Positions 50,177 through 63,953 of a stretch of 64,000 nucleotides of DNA are shown in pieces. The stretch covers positions 29,737,501-29,801,500 of the forward strand of contig NC_079881.1 in NCBI RefSeq assembly GCF_029227915.1. The letters run 5' to 3'. Every line of letters starts with the position of its first letter. The stretch's first letter is position 1. The notes under the pieces were generated by a model, which was not told the DNA's origin, did no database searches, and saw only the letters and a program-made list of their open reading frames with translations. The translations under genes were made by a program, and so were the position numbers. Source of the stretch: Hydractinia symbiolongicarpus. Taxonomy: Eukaryota; Cnidaria; Hydrozoa; Anthoathecata; Hydractiniidae.

Positions 50177-52038
50177 GTCAGTCTTTACTGTGGGACCAAT
50201 CTTAGCCGTTATCGCGCGCTGAAGAATTAGAGACAGTTTCAAAAACTACATTTCATTGATTTTTTAACGGTGTCAGTCCGTTTGAGTTACAACGGTTGGG
50301 TCACCTATTCGTACCAACATGTGCTTAGCGACATTTTTCTGATATTACTAGGTTGCATCGCTTTTAACAATGAAACGATTGACTGTGGGACTTAATTGAA
50401 CTAACTTTGGACTGTGACCTGATAAATGTAATAAATGAGACAATTGGACTCCAAGAAATAACATTCTTCTTAATTTGACGGGATTTCCGGAACTCAGCCA
50501 TTACACTGGGCGCTGTGGTAGCGCATCATTTAAAAATTTAGATAAATAAGTCATTCTTTACTGTGGGACCAATCCTAGCCGTTATTGCGCTCTGAAGAAA
50601 TATCGGCAGTTTCAAAAACTAAATTTCATTGACTTTCTAACCGTGTCAGTCCGTTTGAGTTACAACGGTTGGGTCACATATTCGTACCAACATGTATTTC
50701 GTGCTATTTTCCGGTATTACTAGGTTGTATGGCTTTTACCAGTGAAACGATTGACTGTGGGACTTAATTGAACTGATTATGGACTGTGACTTTAAAAATG
50801 TTATAAGTGAGACAATTGGACTCCAAGAAATGACATTCTTCTTAATTTTACATGATTACCGGAACTCAGCGATTACACTGGGCGCTGTGGTAGCGCTTCA
50901 TTTAAGAATTTAGATAAATAACTCATTCTTTACTGAGGGACAAATCCTATCCGTTATCGCGCGTGGAAGAAATAGCGACAGTTTCAAAAACTACATTTCA
51001 TTGTCTTTCTAACAGTGTCAGTCCGTTTGAGTTACAACGGTTGGGTCACATATTCGTACCAACATGTATTTAGCGATATTTTTTGATATTACTAGGTTGT
51101 ATCGCTTTTAACAATGAAACGATTGACTGTGGGACTTAATTGAACTAACTTTGGACTGTGACCTGATAAATGTGATAAATGAGACAATTGGACTCCAAGA
51201 AATAACATTCTTCTTAATTTGACAGGATTTCCGGAACTCAGCGATTACACTGGGCGCTGTGGTAGCGCATTATTTAAAAATTTAGATAAATAAGTCATTC
51301 TTTACTGTGGGACCAATCCTAGCCGTTATTGCGCTATGAAAAAATATCGGCAGTTTCAAAAACTAAATTTCATTGACTTTCTAACCGTGTCAGTCCGTTG
51401 GAGTTACAACGGTTGGGTCACCTATTCCTACCAACATGTGCTTAGCGACATTTTTCTGATATTACTAGGTTGCATCGCTTTTAACAATGAAACGATTGAC
51501 TGTGGGACTTAATTGAACTAACTTTGGACTCTGACCTGATAAATGTAATAAATGAGACAATTGGACTCCAAGAAATAACATTCTTCTTAATTTGACAGGA
51601 TTTCCGGAACTCAGCGATTACACTGGGCGCTGTGGTAGCGCATCATTTAAAAATTTAGATAAATAAGTCATTCTTTACTGTGGGACCAATCCTAGCCGTT
51701 ATTGCGCTCTGAAGAAATATCGGCAGTTTCAAAAACTAAATTTCATTGACTTTCTAACCGTGTCAGTCCGTTTGAGTTACAACGGTTGGGTCACATATTC
51801 GTACCAACATGTATTTCGTGCTATTTTCCGGTATTACTAGGTTGTATGGCTTTTACCAGTGAAACGATTGACGGTGGGACTTAATTGAACTGATTATGGA
51901 CTGTGACTTTAAAAATGTTATAAGTGAGACAATTGGACTCCAAGAAATAACATTCTTCTTAATTTTACATGATTACCGGAACTCAGCGATTACACTGGGC
52001 GCTGTGGTAGCGCTTCATTTAAGAATTTAGATAAATAA

Positions 52039-52411
52039 CTCATTCTTTACTGAGGGACAAATCCTATCCGTTATCGCGCGTGGAAGAAATAGCGACAGTT
52101 TCAAAAACTACATTTCATTGTCTTTCTAACAGTGTCAGTCCGTTTGAGTTACATCGGTTGGGTCACATATTCGTACCAACATGTATTTAGCGATATTTTT
52201 TTGGTATTACTAAGTTGCATCGCTTTTAACAATGAAACGAATGACTGTGGGACTTAATTGAACTAACTTTGGACTGTGACCTGATAAATGTGATAAATGA
52301 GAAAATTGGACTCCAAGAAATAACATTCTCCTCAATTTGACATGATTGCCGAAACTCAGCGATTACACTGGGCGCTGTGGTAGCGCTTTATTTAAGAATT
52401 TAGATAAATAA
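52039..52411. repeat. V/P chimeric monomer, one monomer lost
   Basis: The head is V (CTCATTC, GGGACAAATCC, ACATCGGTTGGG). From the T-run on it is P, including the rare GGTATTACTAAG. The matching stretch in the second copy has a separate V (59486) and P (59858), and that P carries the same GGTATTACTAAG variant. One copy therefore lost, or the other gained, exactly one monomer length. The crossover lies within the shared segment TCACATATTCGTACC to AGCGATATTTTTT. Confidence 0.9.
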
Positions 52412-53900
52412 GTCATTCTTTACTGTGGGACCAATCCTAGCCGTTATCGCGCGCTGAAGAAATAGCGAGAATTTCAAAAACTTCATTTCATTGACTTTCT
52501 AAGAGTATCAATCCGTTTGAGTTACAACGGTTGAGTCACATATTCGTATTAACATGTATTTCCTGATATTTTTCCGGTACTACTAGCTTGTATGGCTTTT
52601 AACAGTGAAACGATTGACTGTGGGACTTAATTGAACTGATTATGGACTGTGACCTTATAAATGTTAAAGTGAGACAATTGGACTCCAAGAAATTTCATTC
52701 TTCCTAATTTGACATGATTGCCGGAACTCAGCAATTACATTGGGCGCTGTGGTAGCGCTTCAATTAAAAATTAAGATAAAAAAGTCATTCTTTACTGTGG
52801 GACCAATCTTAGCCGTTATCGCGCGCTGAAGAATTAGAGACAGTTTCAAAAACTACATTTCATTGACTTTTTAACGGTGTCAGTCCGTTTGAGTTACAAC
52901 GGTTGGGTCACCTATTCGTACCAACATGTGCTTAGCGACATTTTTCTGATATTACTAGGTTGCATCGCTTTTAACAATGAAACGATTGACTGTGAGACTT
53001 AATTGAACTAACTTTGGACTGTGACCTGATAAATGTAATAAATGAGACAATTGGACTCCAAGAAATAACATTCTTCTTAATTTGACGGGATTTCCGGAAC
53101 TCAGCGATTACACTGGGCGCTGTGGTAGCGCATCATTTAAAAATTTAGATAAATAAGTCATTCTTTACTGTGGGACCAATCCTAGCCGTTATTGCGCTCT
53201 GAAGAAATATCGGCAGTTTCAAAAACTAAATTTCATTGACTTTCTAACCGTGTCAGTCCGTTTGAGTTACAACGGTTGGGTCACATATTCGTACCAACAT
53301 GTATTTCGTGCTATTTTCCGGTATTACTAGGTTGTATGGCTTTTACCAGTAAAACGATTGACTGTGGGACTTAATTGAACTGATTATGGACTGTGACTTT
53401 AAAAATGTTATAAGTGAGACAATTGGACTCCAAGAAATAACATTCTTCTTAATTTTACATGATTACCGGAACTCAGCGATTACACTGGGCGCTGTGGTAG
53501 CGCTTCATTTAAGAATTTAGATAAATAACTCATTCTTTACTGAGGGACAAATCCTATCCGTTATCGTGCGTGGAAGAAATAGCGACAGTTTCAAAAACTA
53601 CATTTCATTGTCTTTCTAACAGTGTCAGTCCGTTTGAGTTACATCGGTTGGGTCACATATTCGTACCAACATGTATTTAGCGATATTTTTTGATATTACT
53701 AGGTTGTATCGCTTTTAACAATGAAACGATTGACTGTGGGACTTAATTGAACTAACTTTGGACTGTGACCTGATAAATGTGATAAATGAGACAATTGGAC
53801 TCCAAGAAATAACATTCTTCTTAATTTGACAGGATTTCCGGAACTCAGCGATTACACTGGGCGCTGTGGTAGCGCATCATTTAAAAAATTAGATAAATAA

Positions 53901-54646
53901 GTCATTCTTTACTGTGGGACCAATCCTAGCCGTTATTGCGCTCTGAAGAAATATCGGCAGTTTCAAAAACTAAATTTCATTGACTTTCTAACCGTGTCAG
54001 TCCGTTGGAGTTACAACGGTTGGGTTACATATTCGTACCAACATGTATTTAGCGATATTTTTTTGATATTACTAAGTTGCATCGCTTTTAACAATGAAAC
54101 GAATGACTGTGGGACTTAATTGAACTAACTTTGGACTGTGACCTGATAAATGTGATAAATGAGAAAATTGGACTCCAAGAAATAACATTCTCCTCAATTT
54201 GACATGATTGCCGAAACTCAGCGATTACACTGGGCGCTGTAGTAGCGCTTTATTTAAGAATTTAGATAAATAAGTCATTCTTTACTGTGGGACCAATCCT
54301 AGCCGTTATCGCGCTCTGAAGAAATATCGGCAGTTTCAAAAACTAAATTTCATTGACTTTCTAACCGTGTCAGTCCGTTGGAGTTGCAACGGTTGGGTCA
54401 CATATTCGTACCAACATGTATTTAGCGATATTTTTTTGATATTACTAAGTTGCATCGCTTTTAACAATGAAACAAATGACTGTGGGACTTAATTGAACTA
54501 ACTTTGGACTGTGACCTGATAAATGTGATAAATGAGAAAATTGGACTCCAAGAAATAACATTCTCCTCAATTTGACATGATTGCCGAAACTCAGCGATTA
54601 CACTGGGCGCTGTGGTAGCGCTTTATTTAAGAATTTAGATAAATAA
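53901..54646. repeat. P-P monomer doublet
   Basis: Two P units, 53901-54273 and 54274-54646, sit side by side with only scattered differences (for example TTATTGCG against TTATCGCG, GAGTTAC against GAGTTGC, GAATGACTG against AAATGACTG). Elsewhere P is followed by Q or by a chimera, so this looks like the duplication product matching single-monomer losses elsewhere. Confidence 0.85.
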
Positions 54647-57623
54647 ATCATTCTTTACTGTGGGACCAATCCTAGCCGTTATCGCGCGCTGAAGAAATAG
54701 CGAGAATTTCAAAAACTTCATTTCATTGACTTTCTAAGAGTATCAATCCGTTTGAGTTACAACGGTTGAGTCACATATTCGTATTAACATGTATTTCCTG
54801 ATATTTTTCCGGTACTACTAGCTTGTATGGCTTTTAACAGTGAAACGATTGACTGTGGGACTTAATTGAACTGATTATGGACTGTGACCTTATAAATGTT
54901 AAAGTGAGACAATTGGACTCCAAGAAATTTCATTCTTCCTAATTTGACATGATTTCCGAAACTCAGCAATTACATTGGGCGCTGTGGTAGCGCTTCAATT
55001 AAAAATTAAGATAAAAAAGTCATTCTTTACTGTGGGACCAATCTTAGCCGTTATCGCGCGCTGAAGAATTAGAGACAGTTTCAAAAACTACATTTCATTG
55101 ACTTTTTAATGGTGTCAGTCCGTTTGAGTTACAACGGTTGGGTCACCTATTCGTACCAACATGTGCTTAGCGACATTTTTCTGATATTACTAGGTTGCAT
55201 CGCTTTTAACAATGAAACGATTGACTGTGGGACTTAATTGAACTAACTTTGGACTGTGACCTGATAAATGTAATAAATGAGACAATTGTACTCCAAGAAA
55301 TAACATTCTCCTCAATTTGACATGATTGCCGAAACTCAGCGATTCCACTGGCGCTGTGGTAGCGCTTTATTTAAGAATTTAGATAAATAAGTCATTCTTT
55401 ACTGTGGGACCAATCCTAGCCGTTATCGCGCGCTGAAGAAATAGCGAGAATTTCAAAAACTTCATTTCATTGACTTTCTAAGAGTATCAATCCGTTTGAG
55501 TTACAACGGTTGAGTCACATATTCGTATTAACATGTATTTCCTGATATATTTCCGGTACTACTAGCTTGTATGGCTTTTAACAGTGAAACGATTGACTGT
55601 GGGACTTAATTGAACTGATTATGGACTGTGAACTTATAAATGTTAAAGTGAGACAATTGGACTCCAAGACATTTCATTCTTCCTAATTTGACATGATTGC
55701 CGGAACTCAGCGATTACACTGGGCGCTGTGGTAGCGCTTCATTTAAGAATTTAGATAAATAACTCATTCTTTACTGAGGGACAAATCCTATCCGTTATCG
55801 CGCGTGAAAGAATTAGCGACAGTTTCAAAAACTACATTTCATTGGCTTTCTAACAGTGTCAGTCCGTTTGAGTTACATCGGTTGGGTCACATATTCGTAC
55901 CAACATGTATTTAGCGATATTTTTTGATATTACTAGGTTGTATCGCTTGTAACAATAAAACGATTGACTGTGGGACTTAATGGAACTGATTACGGACTGT
56001 GACCTTAAAAATGTTATAAGTGAGACAATTGGACTCCAAGAAATAACATTCTTCCTAATTTGACATGATTTCCGAAACTCAGCAATTACATTGGGCGCTG
56101 TGGTAGCGATTCAATTAAAAATTAAGATAAAAAAGTCATTCTTTACTGTGGGACCAATCTTAGCCGTTATCGCGCGCTGAAGAATTAGAGACAGTTTCAA
56201 AAACTACATTTCATTGACTTTTTAACGGTGTCAGTCCGTTTGAGTTACAACGGTTGGGTCACCTATTCGTACCAACATGTGCTTAGCGACATTTTTCTGA
56301 TATTACTAGGTTGCATCGCTTTTAACAATGAAACGATTGACTGTGGGACTTAATTGAACTAACTTTGGACTGTGACCTGATAAATGTAATAAATGAGACA
56401 ATTGTACTCCAAGAAATAACATTCTTCTTAATTTGACAGGATTTCCGGAACTCAGCGATTACACTGGGCGCTGTGGTAGCGCATCATTTAAAAATTTAGA
56501 TAAATAAGTCATTCTTTACTGTGGGACCAATCCTAGCCGTTATTGCGCTCTGAAGAAATATCGGCAGTTTCAAAAACTAAATTTCATTGACTTTCTAACC
56601 GTGTCAGTCCGTTGGAGTTACAACGGTTGGGTCACATATTCGTACCAACATGTATTTAGCGATATTTTTTTGATATTACTAAGTTGCATCGTTTTTAACA
56701 ATGAAACGAATGACTGTGGGACTTAATTGAACTAACTTTGGACTGTGACCTGATAAATGTGATAAATGAGAAAATTGGACTCCAAGAAATAACATTCTCC
56801 TCAATTTGACATGATTGCCGAAACTCAGCGATTACACTGGCGCTGTGGTAGCGCTTTATTTAAGAATTTAGATAAATAAGTCATTCTTTACTGTGGGACC
56901 AATCCTAGCCGTTATCGCGCGCTGAAGAAATAGCGAGAATTTCAAAAACTTCATTTCATTGACTTTCTAAGAGTATCAATCCGTTTGAGTTACAAGGGTT
57001 GAGTCACATATTCGTATTAACATGTATTTCCTGATATTTTTCCGGTACTACTAGCTTGTATGCCTTTTAACAGTGAAACGATTGACTGTGGGACTTAATT
57101 GAACTGATTATGGACTGTGACCTTATAAATGTTAAAGTGAGACAATTGGACTCCAAGACATTTCATTCTTCCTAATTTGACATGATTGCCGGAACTCAGC
57201 GATTACACTGGGCGCTGTGGTAGCGCTTCATTTAAGAATTTAGATAAATAACTCATTCTTTACTGAGGGACAAATCCTATCCGTTATCGCGCGTGAAAGA
57301 ATTAGCGACAGTTTCAAAAACTACATTTCATTGTCTTTCTAACAGTGTCAGTCCGTTTGAGTTACATCGGTTGGGTCACATATTCGTACCAACATGTATT
57401 TAGCGATATTTTTTGATATTACTAGGTTGTATCGCTTGTAACAATAAAACGATTGACTGTGGGACTTAATGGACCTGATTACGGACTGTGACCTTAAAAA
57501 TGTTATAAGTGAGACAATTGGACTCCAAGAAATAACATTCTTCCTAATTTGACATGATTGCCGAAACTCAGCAATTACATTGGGCGCTGTGGTAGCGCTT
57601 CAATTAAAAATTAAGATAAAAAA

Positions 57624-60600
57624 GTCAGTCTTTACTGTGGGACCAATCTTAGCCGTTATCGCGCGCTGAAGAATTAGAGACAGTTTCAAAAACTACATTT
57701 CATTGATTTTTTAACGGTGTCAGTCCGTTTGAGTTACAACGGTTGGGTCACCTATTCGTACCAACATGTGCTTAGCGACATTTTTCTGATATTACTAGGT
57801 TGCATCGCTTTTAACAATGAAACGATTGACTGTGGGACTTAATTGAACTAACTTTGGACTGTGACCTGATAAATGTAATAAATGAGACAATTGGACTCCA
57901 AGAAATAACATTCTTCTTAATTTGACGGGATTTCCGGAACTCAGCGATTACACTGGGCGCTGTGGTAGCGCATCATTTAAAAATTTAGATAAATAAGTCA
58001 TTCTTTACTGTGGGACCAATCCTAGCCGTTATTGCGCTCTGAAGAAATATCGGCAGTTTCAAAAACTAAATTTCATTGACTTTCTAACGGTGTCAGTCCG
58101 TTTGAGTTACAACGGTTGGGTCACATATTCGTACCAACATGTATTTCGTGCTATTTTCCGGTATTACTAGGTTGTATGGCTTTTACCAGTGAAACGATTG
58201 ACTGTGGGACTTAATTGAACTGATTATGGACTGTGACTTTAAAAATGTTATAAGTGAGACAATTGGACTCCAAGAAATAACATTCTTCTTAATTTTACAT
58301 GATTACCGGAACTCAGCGATTACACTGGGCGCTGTGGTAGCGCTTCATTTAAGAATTTAGATAAATAACTCATTCTTTACTGAGGGACAAATCCTATCCG
58401 TTATCGCGCGTGAAAGAAATAGCGACAGTTTCAAAAACTACATTTCATTGTCTTTCTAACAGTGTCAGTCCGTTTGAGTTACATCGGTTGGGTCACATAT
58501 TCGTACCAACATGTATTTAGCGATATTTTTTGATATTACTAGGTTGTATCGCTTTTAACAATGAAACGATTGACTGTGGGACTTAATTGAACTAACTTTG
58601 GACTGTGACCTGATAAATGTGATAAATGAGACAATTGGACTCCAAGAAATAACATTCTTCTTAATTTGACAGGATTTCCGGAACTCAGCGATTACACTGG
58701 GCGCTGTGGTAGCGCATCATTTAAAAATTTAGATAAATAAGTCATTCTTTACTGTGGGACCAATCCTAGCCGTTATTGCGCTATGAAGAAATATCGGCAG
58801 TTTCAAAAACTAAATTTCATTGACTTTCTAACCGTGTCAGTCCGTTGGAGTTACAACGGTTGGGTCACCTATTCGTACCAACATGTGCTTAGCGACATTT
58901 TTCTGATATTACTAGGTTGCATCGCTTTTAACAATGAAACGATTGACTGTGGGACTTAATTGAACTAACTTTGGACTCTGACCTGATAAATGTAATAAAT
59001 GAGACAATTGGACTCCAAGAAATAACATTCTTCTTAATTTGGCGGGATTTCCGGAACTCAGCGATTACACTGGGCGCTGTGGTAGCGCATCATTTAAAAA
59101 TTTAGATAAATAAGTCATTCTTTACTGTGGGACCAATCCTAGCCGTTATTGCGCTCTGAAGAAATATCGGCAGTTTCAAAAACTAAATTTCATTGACTTT
59201 CTAACCGTGTCAGTCCGTTTGAGTTACAACGGTTGGGTCACATATTCGTACCAACATGTATTTCGTGCTATTTTCCGGTATTACTAGGTTGTATGGCTTT
59301 TACCAGTGAAACGATTGACTGTGGGACTTAATTGAACTGATTATGGACTGTGACTTTAAAAATGTTATAAGTGAGACAATTGGACTCCAAGAAATAACAT
59401 TCTTCTTAATTTTACATGATTACCGGAACTCAGCGATTACACTGGGCGCTGTGGTAGCGCTTCATTTAAGAATTTAGATAAATAACTCATACTTTACTGA
59501 GGGACAAATCCTATCCGTTATCGCGCGTGGAAGAAATAGCGACAGTTTCAAAAACTACATTTCATTGTCTTTCTAACAGTGTCAGTCCGTTTGAGTTACA
59601 TCGGTTGGGTCACATATTCGTACCAACATGTATTTAGCGATATTTTTTGATATTACTAGGTTGTATCGCTTTTAACAATGAAACGATTGACTGTGGGACT
59701 TAATTGAACTAACTTTGGACTGTGACCTGATAAATGTGATAAATGAGACAATTGGACTCCAAGAAATAACATTCTTCTTAATTTGACAGGATTTCCGGAA
59801 CTCAGCGATTACACTGGGCGCTGTGGTACCGCATCATTTAAAAATTTAGATAAATAAGTCATTCTTTACTGTGGGACCAATCCTAGCCGTTATTGCGCTC
59901 TGAAGAAATATCGGCAATTTCAAAAACTAAATTTCATTGACTTTCTAACCGTGTCAGTCCGTTGGAGTTACAACGGTTGGGTCACATATTCGTACCAACA
60001 TGTATTTAGCGATATTTTTTTGGTATTACTAAGTTGCATCGCTTTTAACAATGAAACGAATGACTGTGGGACTTAATTGAACTAACTTTGGACTGTGACC
60101 TGATAAATGTGATAAATGAGAAAATTGGACTCCAAGAAATAACATTCTCCTCAATTTGACATGATTGCCGAAACTCAGCGATTACACTGGGCACTGTGGT
60201 AGCGCTTTATTTAAGAATTTAGATAAATAAGTCATTCTTTACTGTGGGACCAATCCTAGCCGTTATCGCGCGCTGAAGAAATAGCGAGAATTTCAAAAAC
60301 TTCATTTCATTGACTTTCTAAGAGTATCAATCCGTTTGAGTTACAACGGTTGAGTCACATATTCGTATTAACATGTATTTCCTGATATTTTTCCGGTACT
60401 ACTAGCTTGTATGGCTTTTAACAGTGAAACGATTGACTGTGGGACTTAATTGAACTGATTATGGACTGTGACCTTATAAATGTTAAAGTGAGACAATTGG
60501 ACTCCAAGAAATTTCATTCTTCCTAATTTGACATGATTGCCAAACTCAGCAATTACATTGGGCGCTGTGGTAGCGCTTCAATTAAAAATTAAGATAAAAA

Positions 60601-63600
60601 AGTCATTCTTTACTGTGGGACCAATCTTAGCCGTTATCGCGCGCTGAAGAATTAGAGACAGTTTCAAAAACTACATTTCATTGACTTTTTAACGGTGTCA
60701 GTCCGTTTGAGTTACAACGGTTGGGTCACCTATTCGTACCAACATGTGCTTAGCGACATTTTTCTGATATTACTAGGTTGCATCGCTTTTAACAATGAAA
60801 CGATTGACTGTGGGACTTAATTGAACTAACTTTGGACTGTGACCTGATAAATGTAATAAATGAGACAATTGGACTCCAAGAAATAACATTCTTCTTAATT
60901 TGACGGGATTTCCGGAACTCAGCGATTACACTGGGCGCTGTGGTAGCGCATCATTTAAAAATTTAGATAAATAAGTCATTCTTTACTGTGGGACCAATCC
61001 TAGCCGTTATTGCGCTCTGAAGAAATATCGGCAGTTTCAAAAACTAAATTTCATTGACTTTCTAACCGTGTCAGTCCGTTTGAGTTACAACGGTTGGGTC
61101 ACATATTCGTACCAACATGTATTTCGTGCTATTTTCCGGTATTACTAGGTTGTATGGCTTTTACCAGTAAAACGATTGACTGTGGGACTTAATTGAACTG
61201 ATTATGGACTGTGACTTTAAAAATGTTATAAGTGAGACAATTGGACTCCAAGAAATAACATTCTTCTTAATTTTACATGATTACCGGAACTCAGCGATTA
61301 CACTGGGCGCTGTGGTAGCGCTTCATTTAAGAATTTAGATAAATAACTCATTCTTTACTGAGGGACAAATCCTATCCGTTATCGCGCGTGGAAGAAATAG
61401 CGACAGTTTCAAAAACTACATTTCATTGTCTTTCTAACAGTGTCAGTCTGTTTGAGTTACATCGGTTGGGTCAAATTTTCGTACCAACATGTATTTAGCG
61501 ATATTTTTTGATATTACTAGGTTGTATCGCTTTTAACAATGAAACGATTGACTGTGGGACTTAATTGAACTAACTTTGGACTGTGACCTGATAAATGTGA
61601 TAAATGAGACAATTGGACTCCAAGAAATAACATTCTTCTTAATTTGACAGGATTTCCGGAACTCAGCGATTACATTGGGCGCTGTGGTAGCGCATCATTT
61701 AAAAATTTAGATAAATAAGTCATTCTTTACTGTGGGACCAATCCTAGCCGTTATTGCGCTCTGAAGAAATATCGGCAGTTTCAAAAACTAAATTTCATTG
61801 ACTTTCTAACCGTGTCAGTCCGTTGGAGTTACAACGGTTGGGTCACCTATTCGTACCAACATGTGCTTAGCGACATTTTTCCGATATTACTAGGTTGCAT
61901 CGCTTTTAACAATGAAACGATTGACTGTGGGACTTAATTGAACTAACTTTGGACTGTGACCTGATAAATGTAATAAATGAGACAATTGGACTCCAAGAAA
62001 TAACATTCTTCTTAATTTTACATGATTACCGGAACTCAGCGATTACACTGGTCGCTGTGGTAGTGCTTCATTTAAGAATTTAGATAAATAACTCATTCTT
62101 TACTGAGGGACAAATCCTATCCGTTATCGCGCGTGGAAGAATTAGCGACAGTTTCAAAAACTACATTTCATTGTCTTTCTAACAGTGTCAGTCCGTTTGA
62201 GTTACATCGGTTGGGTCACATATTCGTACCAACATGTATTTAGCGATATTTTTTGATATTACTAGGTTGTATCGCTTTTAACAATGAAACGATTGACTGT
62301 GGGACTTAATTGAACTAACTTTGGACTGTGACCTGATAAATGTGATAAATGAGACAATTGGACTCCAAGAAATAACATTCTTCTTAATTTGACAGGATTT
62401 CCGGAACTCAGCGATTACATTGGGCGCTGTGGTAGCGCATCATTTAAAAATTTAGATAAATAAGTCATTCTTTACTGTGGGACCAATCCTAGCCGTTATT
62501 GCGCTCTGAAGAAATATCGGCAGTTTCAAAAACTAAATTTCATTGACTTTCTAACCGTGTCAGTCCGTTGGAGTTACAACGGTTGGGTCACCTATTCGTA
62601 CCAACATGCGCTTAGCGACATTTTTCCGATATTACTAGGTTGCATCGCTTTTAACAATGAAACGATTGACTGTGGGACTTAATTGAACTAACTTTGGACT
62701 GTGACCTGATAAATGTAATAACTGAGACAATTGGACTCCAAGAAATAACATTCTTCTTAATTTTACATGATTACCGGAACTCAGCGATTACACTGGTCGC
62801 TGTGGTAGCGCTTCATTTAAGAATTTAGATAAATAACTCATTCTTTACTGAGGGACAAATCCTATCCGTTATCGCGCGTGGAAGAATTAGCGACAGTTTC
62901 AAAAACTACATTTCATTGTCTTTCTAACAGTGTCAGTCCGTTTGAGTTACATCGGTTGGGTCACATATTCGTACCAACATGTATTTAGCGATATTTTTTG
63001 ATATTACTAGGTTGTATCGCTTGTAACAATAAAACGATTGACTGTGGGACTTAATTGAACTAACTTTGGACTGTGACCTGATAAATGTGATAAATGAGAC
63101 AATTGGACTCCAAGAAATAACATTCTTCTTAATTTGACAGGATTTCCGGAACTCAGCAATTACATTGGGCGCTGTGGTAGCGCTTCAATTAAAAATTAAG
63201 ATAAAAAAGTCATTCTTTACTGTGGGACCAATCTTAGCTGTTATCGCGCGCTGAAGAATTAGAGACAGTTTCAAAAACTACATTTCATTGACTTTTTAAC
63301 GGTGTCAGTCCGTTTGAGTTACAACGGTTGGGTCACCTATTCGTACCAACATGTGCTTAGCGACATTTTTCTGATATTACTAGGTTGCATCGCTTTTAAC
63401 AATGAAACGATTGACTGTGGGACTTAATTGAACTAACTTTGGACTGTGACCTGATAAATGTAATAAATGAGACAATTGGACTCCAAGAAATAACATTCTT
63501 CTTAATTTGACGGGATTTCCGGAACTCAGCGATTACACTGGGCGCTGCGGTAGCGCATCATTTAAAAATTTAGATAAATAAGTCATTCTTTACTGTGGGA

Positions 63601-63953
63601 CCAATCCTAGCCGTTATTGCGCTCTGAAGAAATATCGGCAGTTTCAAAAACTAAATTTCATTGACTTTCTAACCGTGTCAGTCCGTTTGAGTTACAACGG
63701 TTGGATCACATATTCGTACCAACATGTATTTCGTGCTATTTTCCGGTATTACTAGGTTGTATGGCTTTTACCAGTGAAACGATTGACTGTGGGACTTAAT
63801 TGAACTGATTATGGACTGTGACTTTAAAAATGTTATAAGTGAGACAATTGGATTTCAAGAAATAACATTCTTCTTAATTTTACATGATTACCGGAACTCA
63901 GCGATTACACTGGGCGCTGTGGTAGCGCTTCATTTAAGAATTTAGACAAATAA
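57624..63953. repeat. Twenty-monomer HOR, copy 2 (incomplete, rearranged at right)
   Basis: The units start at 57624 (S), 57997 (U), 58369 (V), 58741 (P/S), 59114 (U), 59486 (V), 59858 (P), 60231 (Q/R, 371 bp), 60602 (S), 60975 (U), 61347 (V), 61719, 62092 (V), 62464, 62837, 63209 (S) and 63582 (U). They follow copy 1 to 61347; for example, CCAGTAAAACG occurs in U at 53347 and again 7818 bp later. After 61347 copy 1 continues P-P-Q/R, whereas here a dimer block follows. Confidence 0.85.
61719..63208. repeat. Two-monomer tandem duplication (745 bp)
   Basis: Units 61719 and 62464 are near copies, as are the first halves of 62092 and 62837, with an offset of 745 bp. Units 61719 and 62464 are triple mosaics: a P head (GTTGGAG), an S middle (GCTTAGCGACATTTTTCCGAT) and a U tail (AATTTTACATGATTACCGG). 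Both carry CACTGGTCGCTG. Unit 62837 has R-like CTTGTAACAATAAAAC, a V-like stretch (ACTAACTTTGG, GACAGGATTTCCGG) and then an R-like end (CAGCAATTACATTGGG). Confidence 0.88.

Larger units (their letters stand above)
50177..57623. repeat. Twenty-monomer HOR, copy 1 (7447 bp)
   Basis: The units start at 50177 (S), 50550 (U), 50922 (V), 51294 (P/S chimera), 51667 (U), 52039 (V/P chimera), 52412 (Q/R chimera), 52784 (S), 53157 (U), 53529 (V), 53901 (P), 54274 (P), 54647 (Q/R chimera), 55019 (S/P chimera), 55391 (Q), 55763 (R), 56135 (S), 56508 (P), 56880 (Q) and 57252 (R). The first five units match 57624 onward at offset 7447 bp, with rare shared variants such as CATTGATTTTTTAACGG in S and GCGCTATGAA with TTGGACTCTGACC in the P/S unit. 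From 52412 the offset becomes 7818-7819 bp. Confidence 0.87.
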
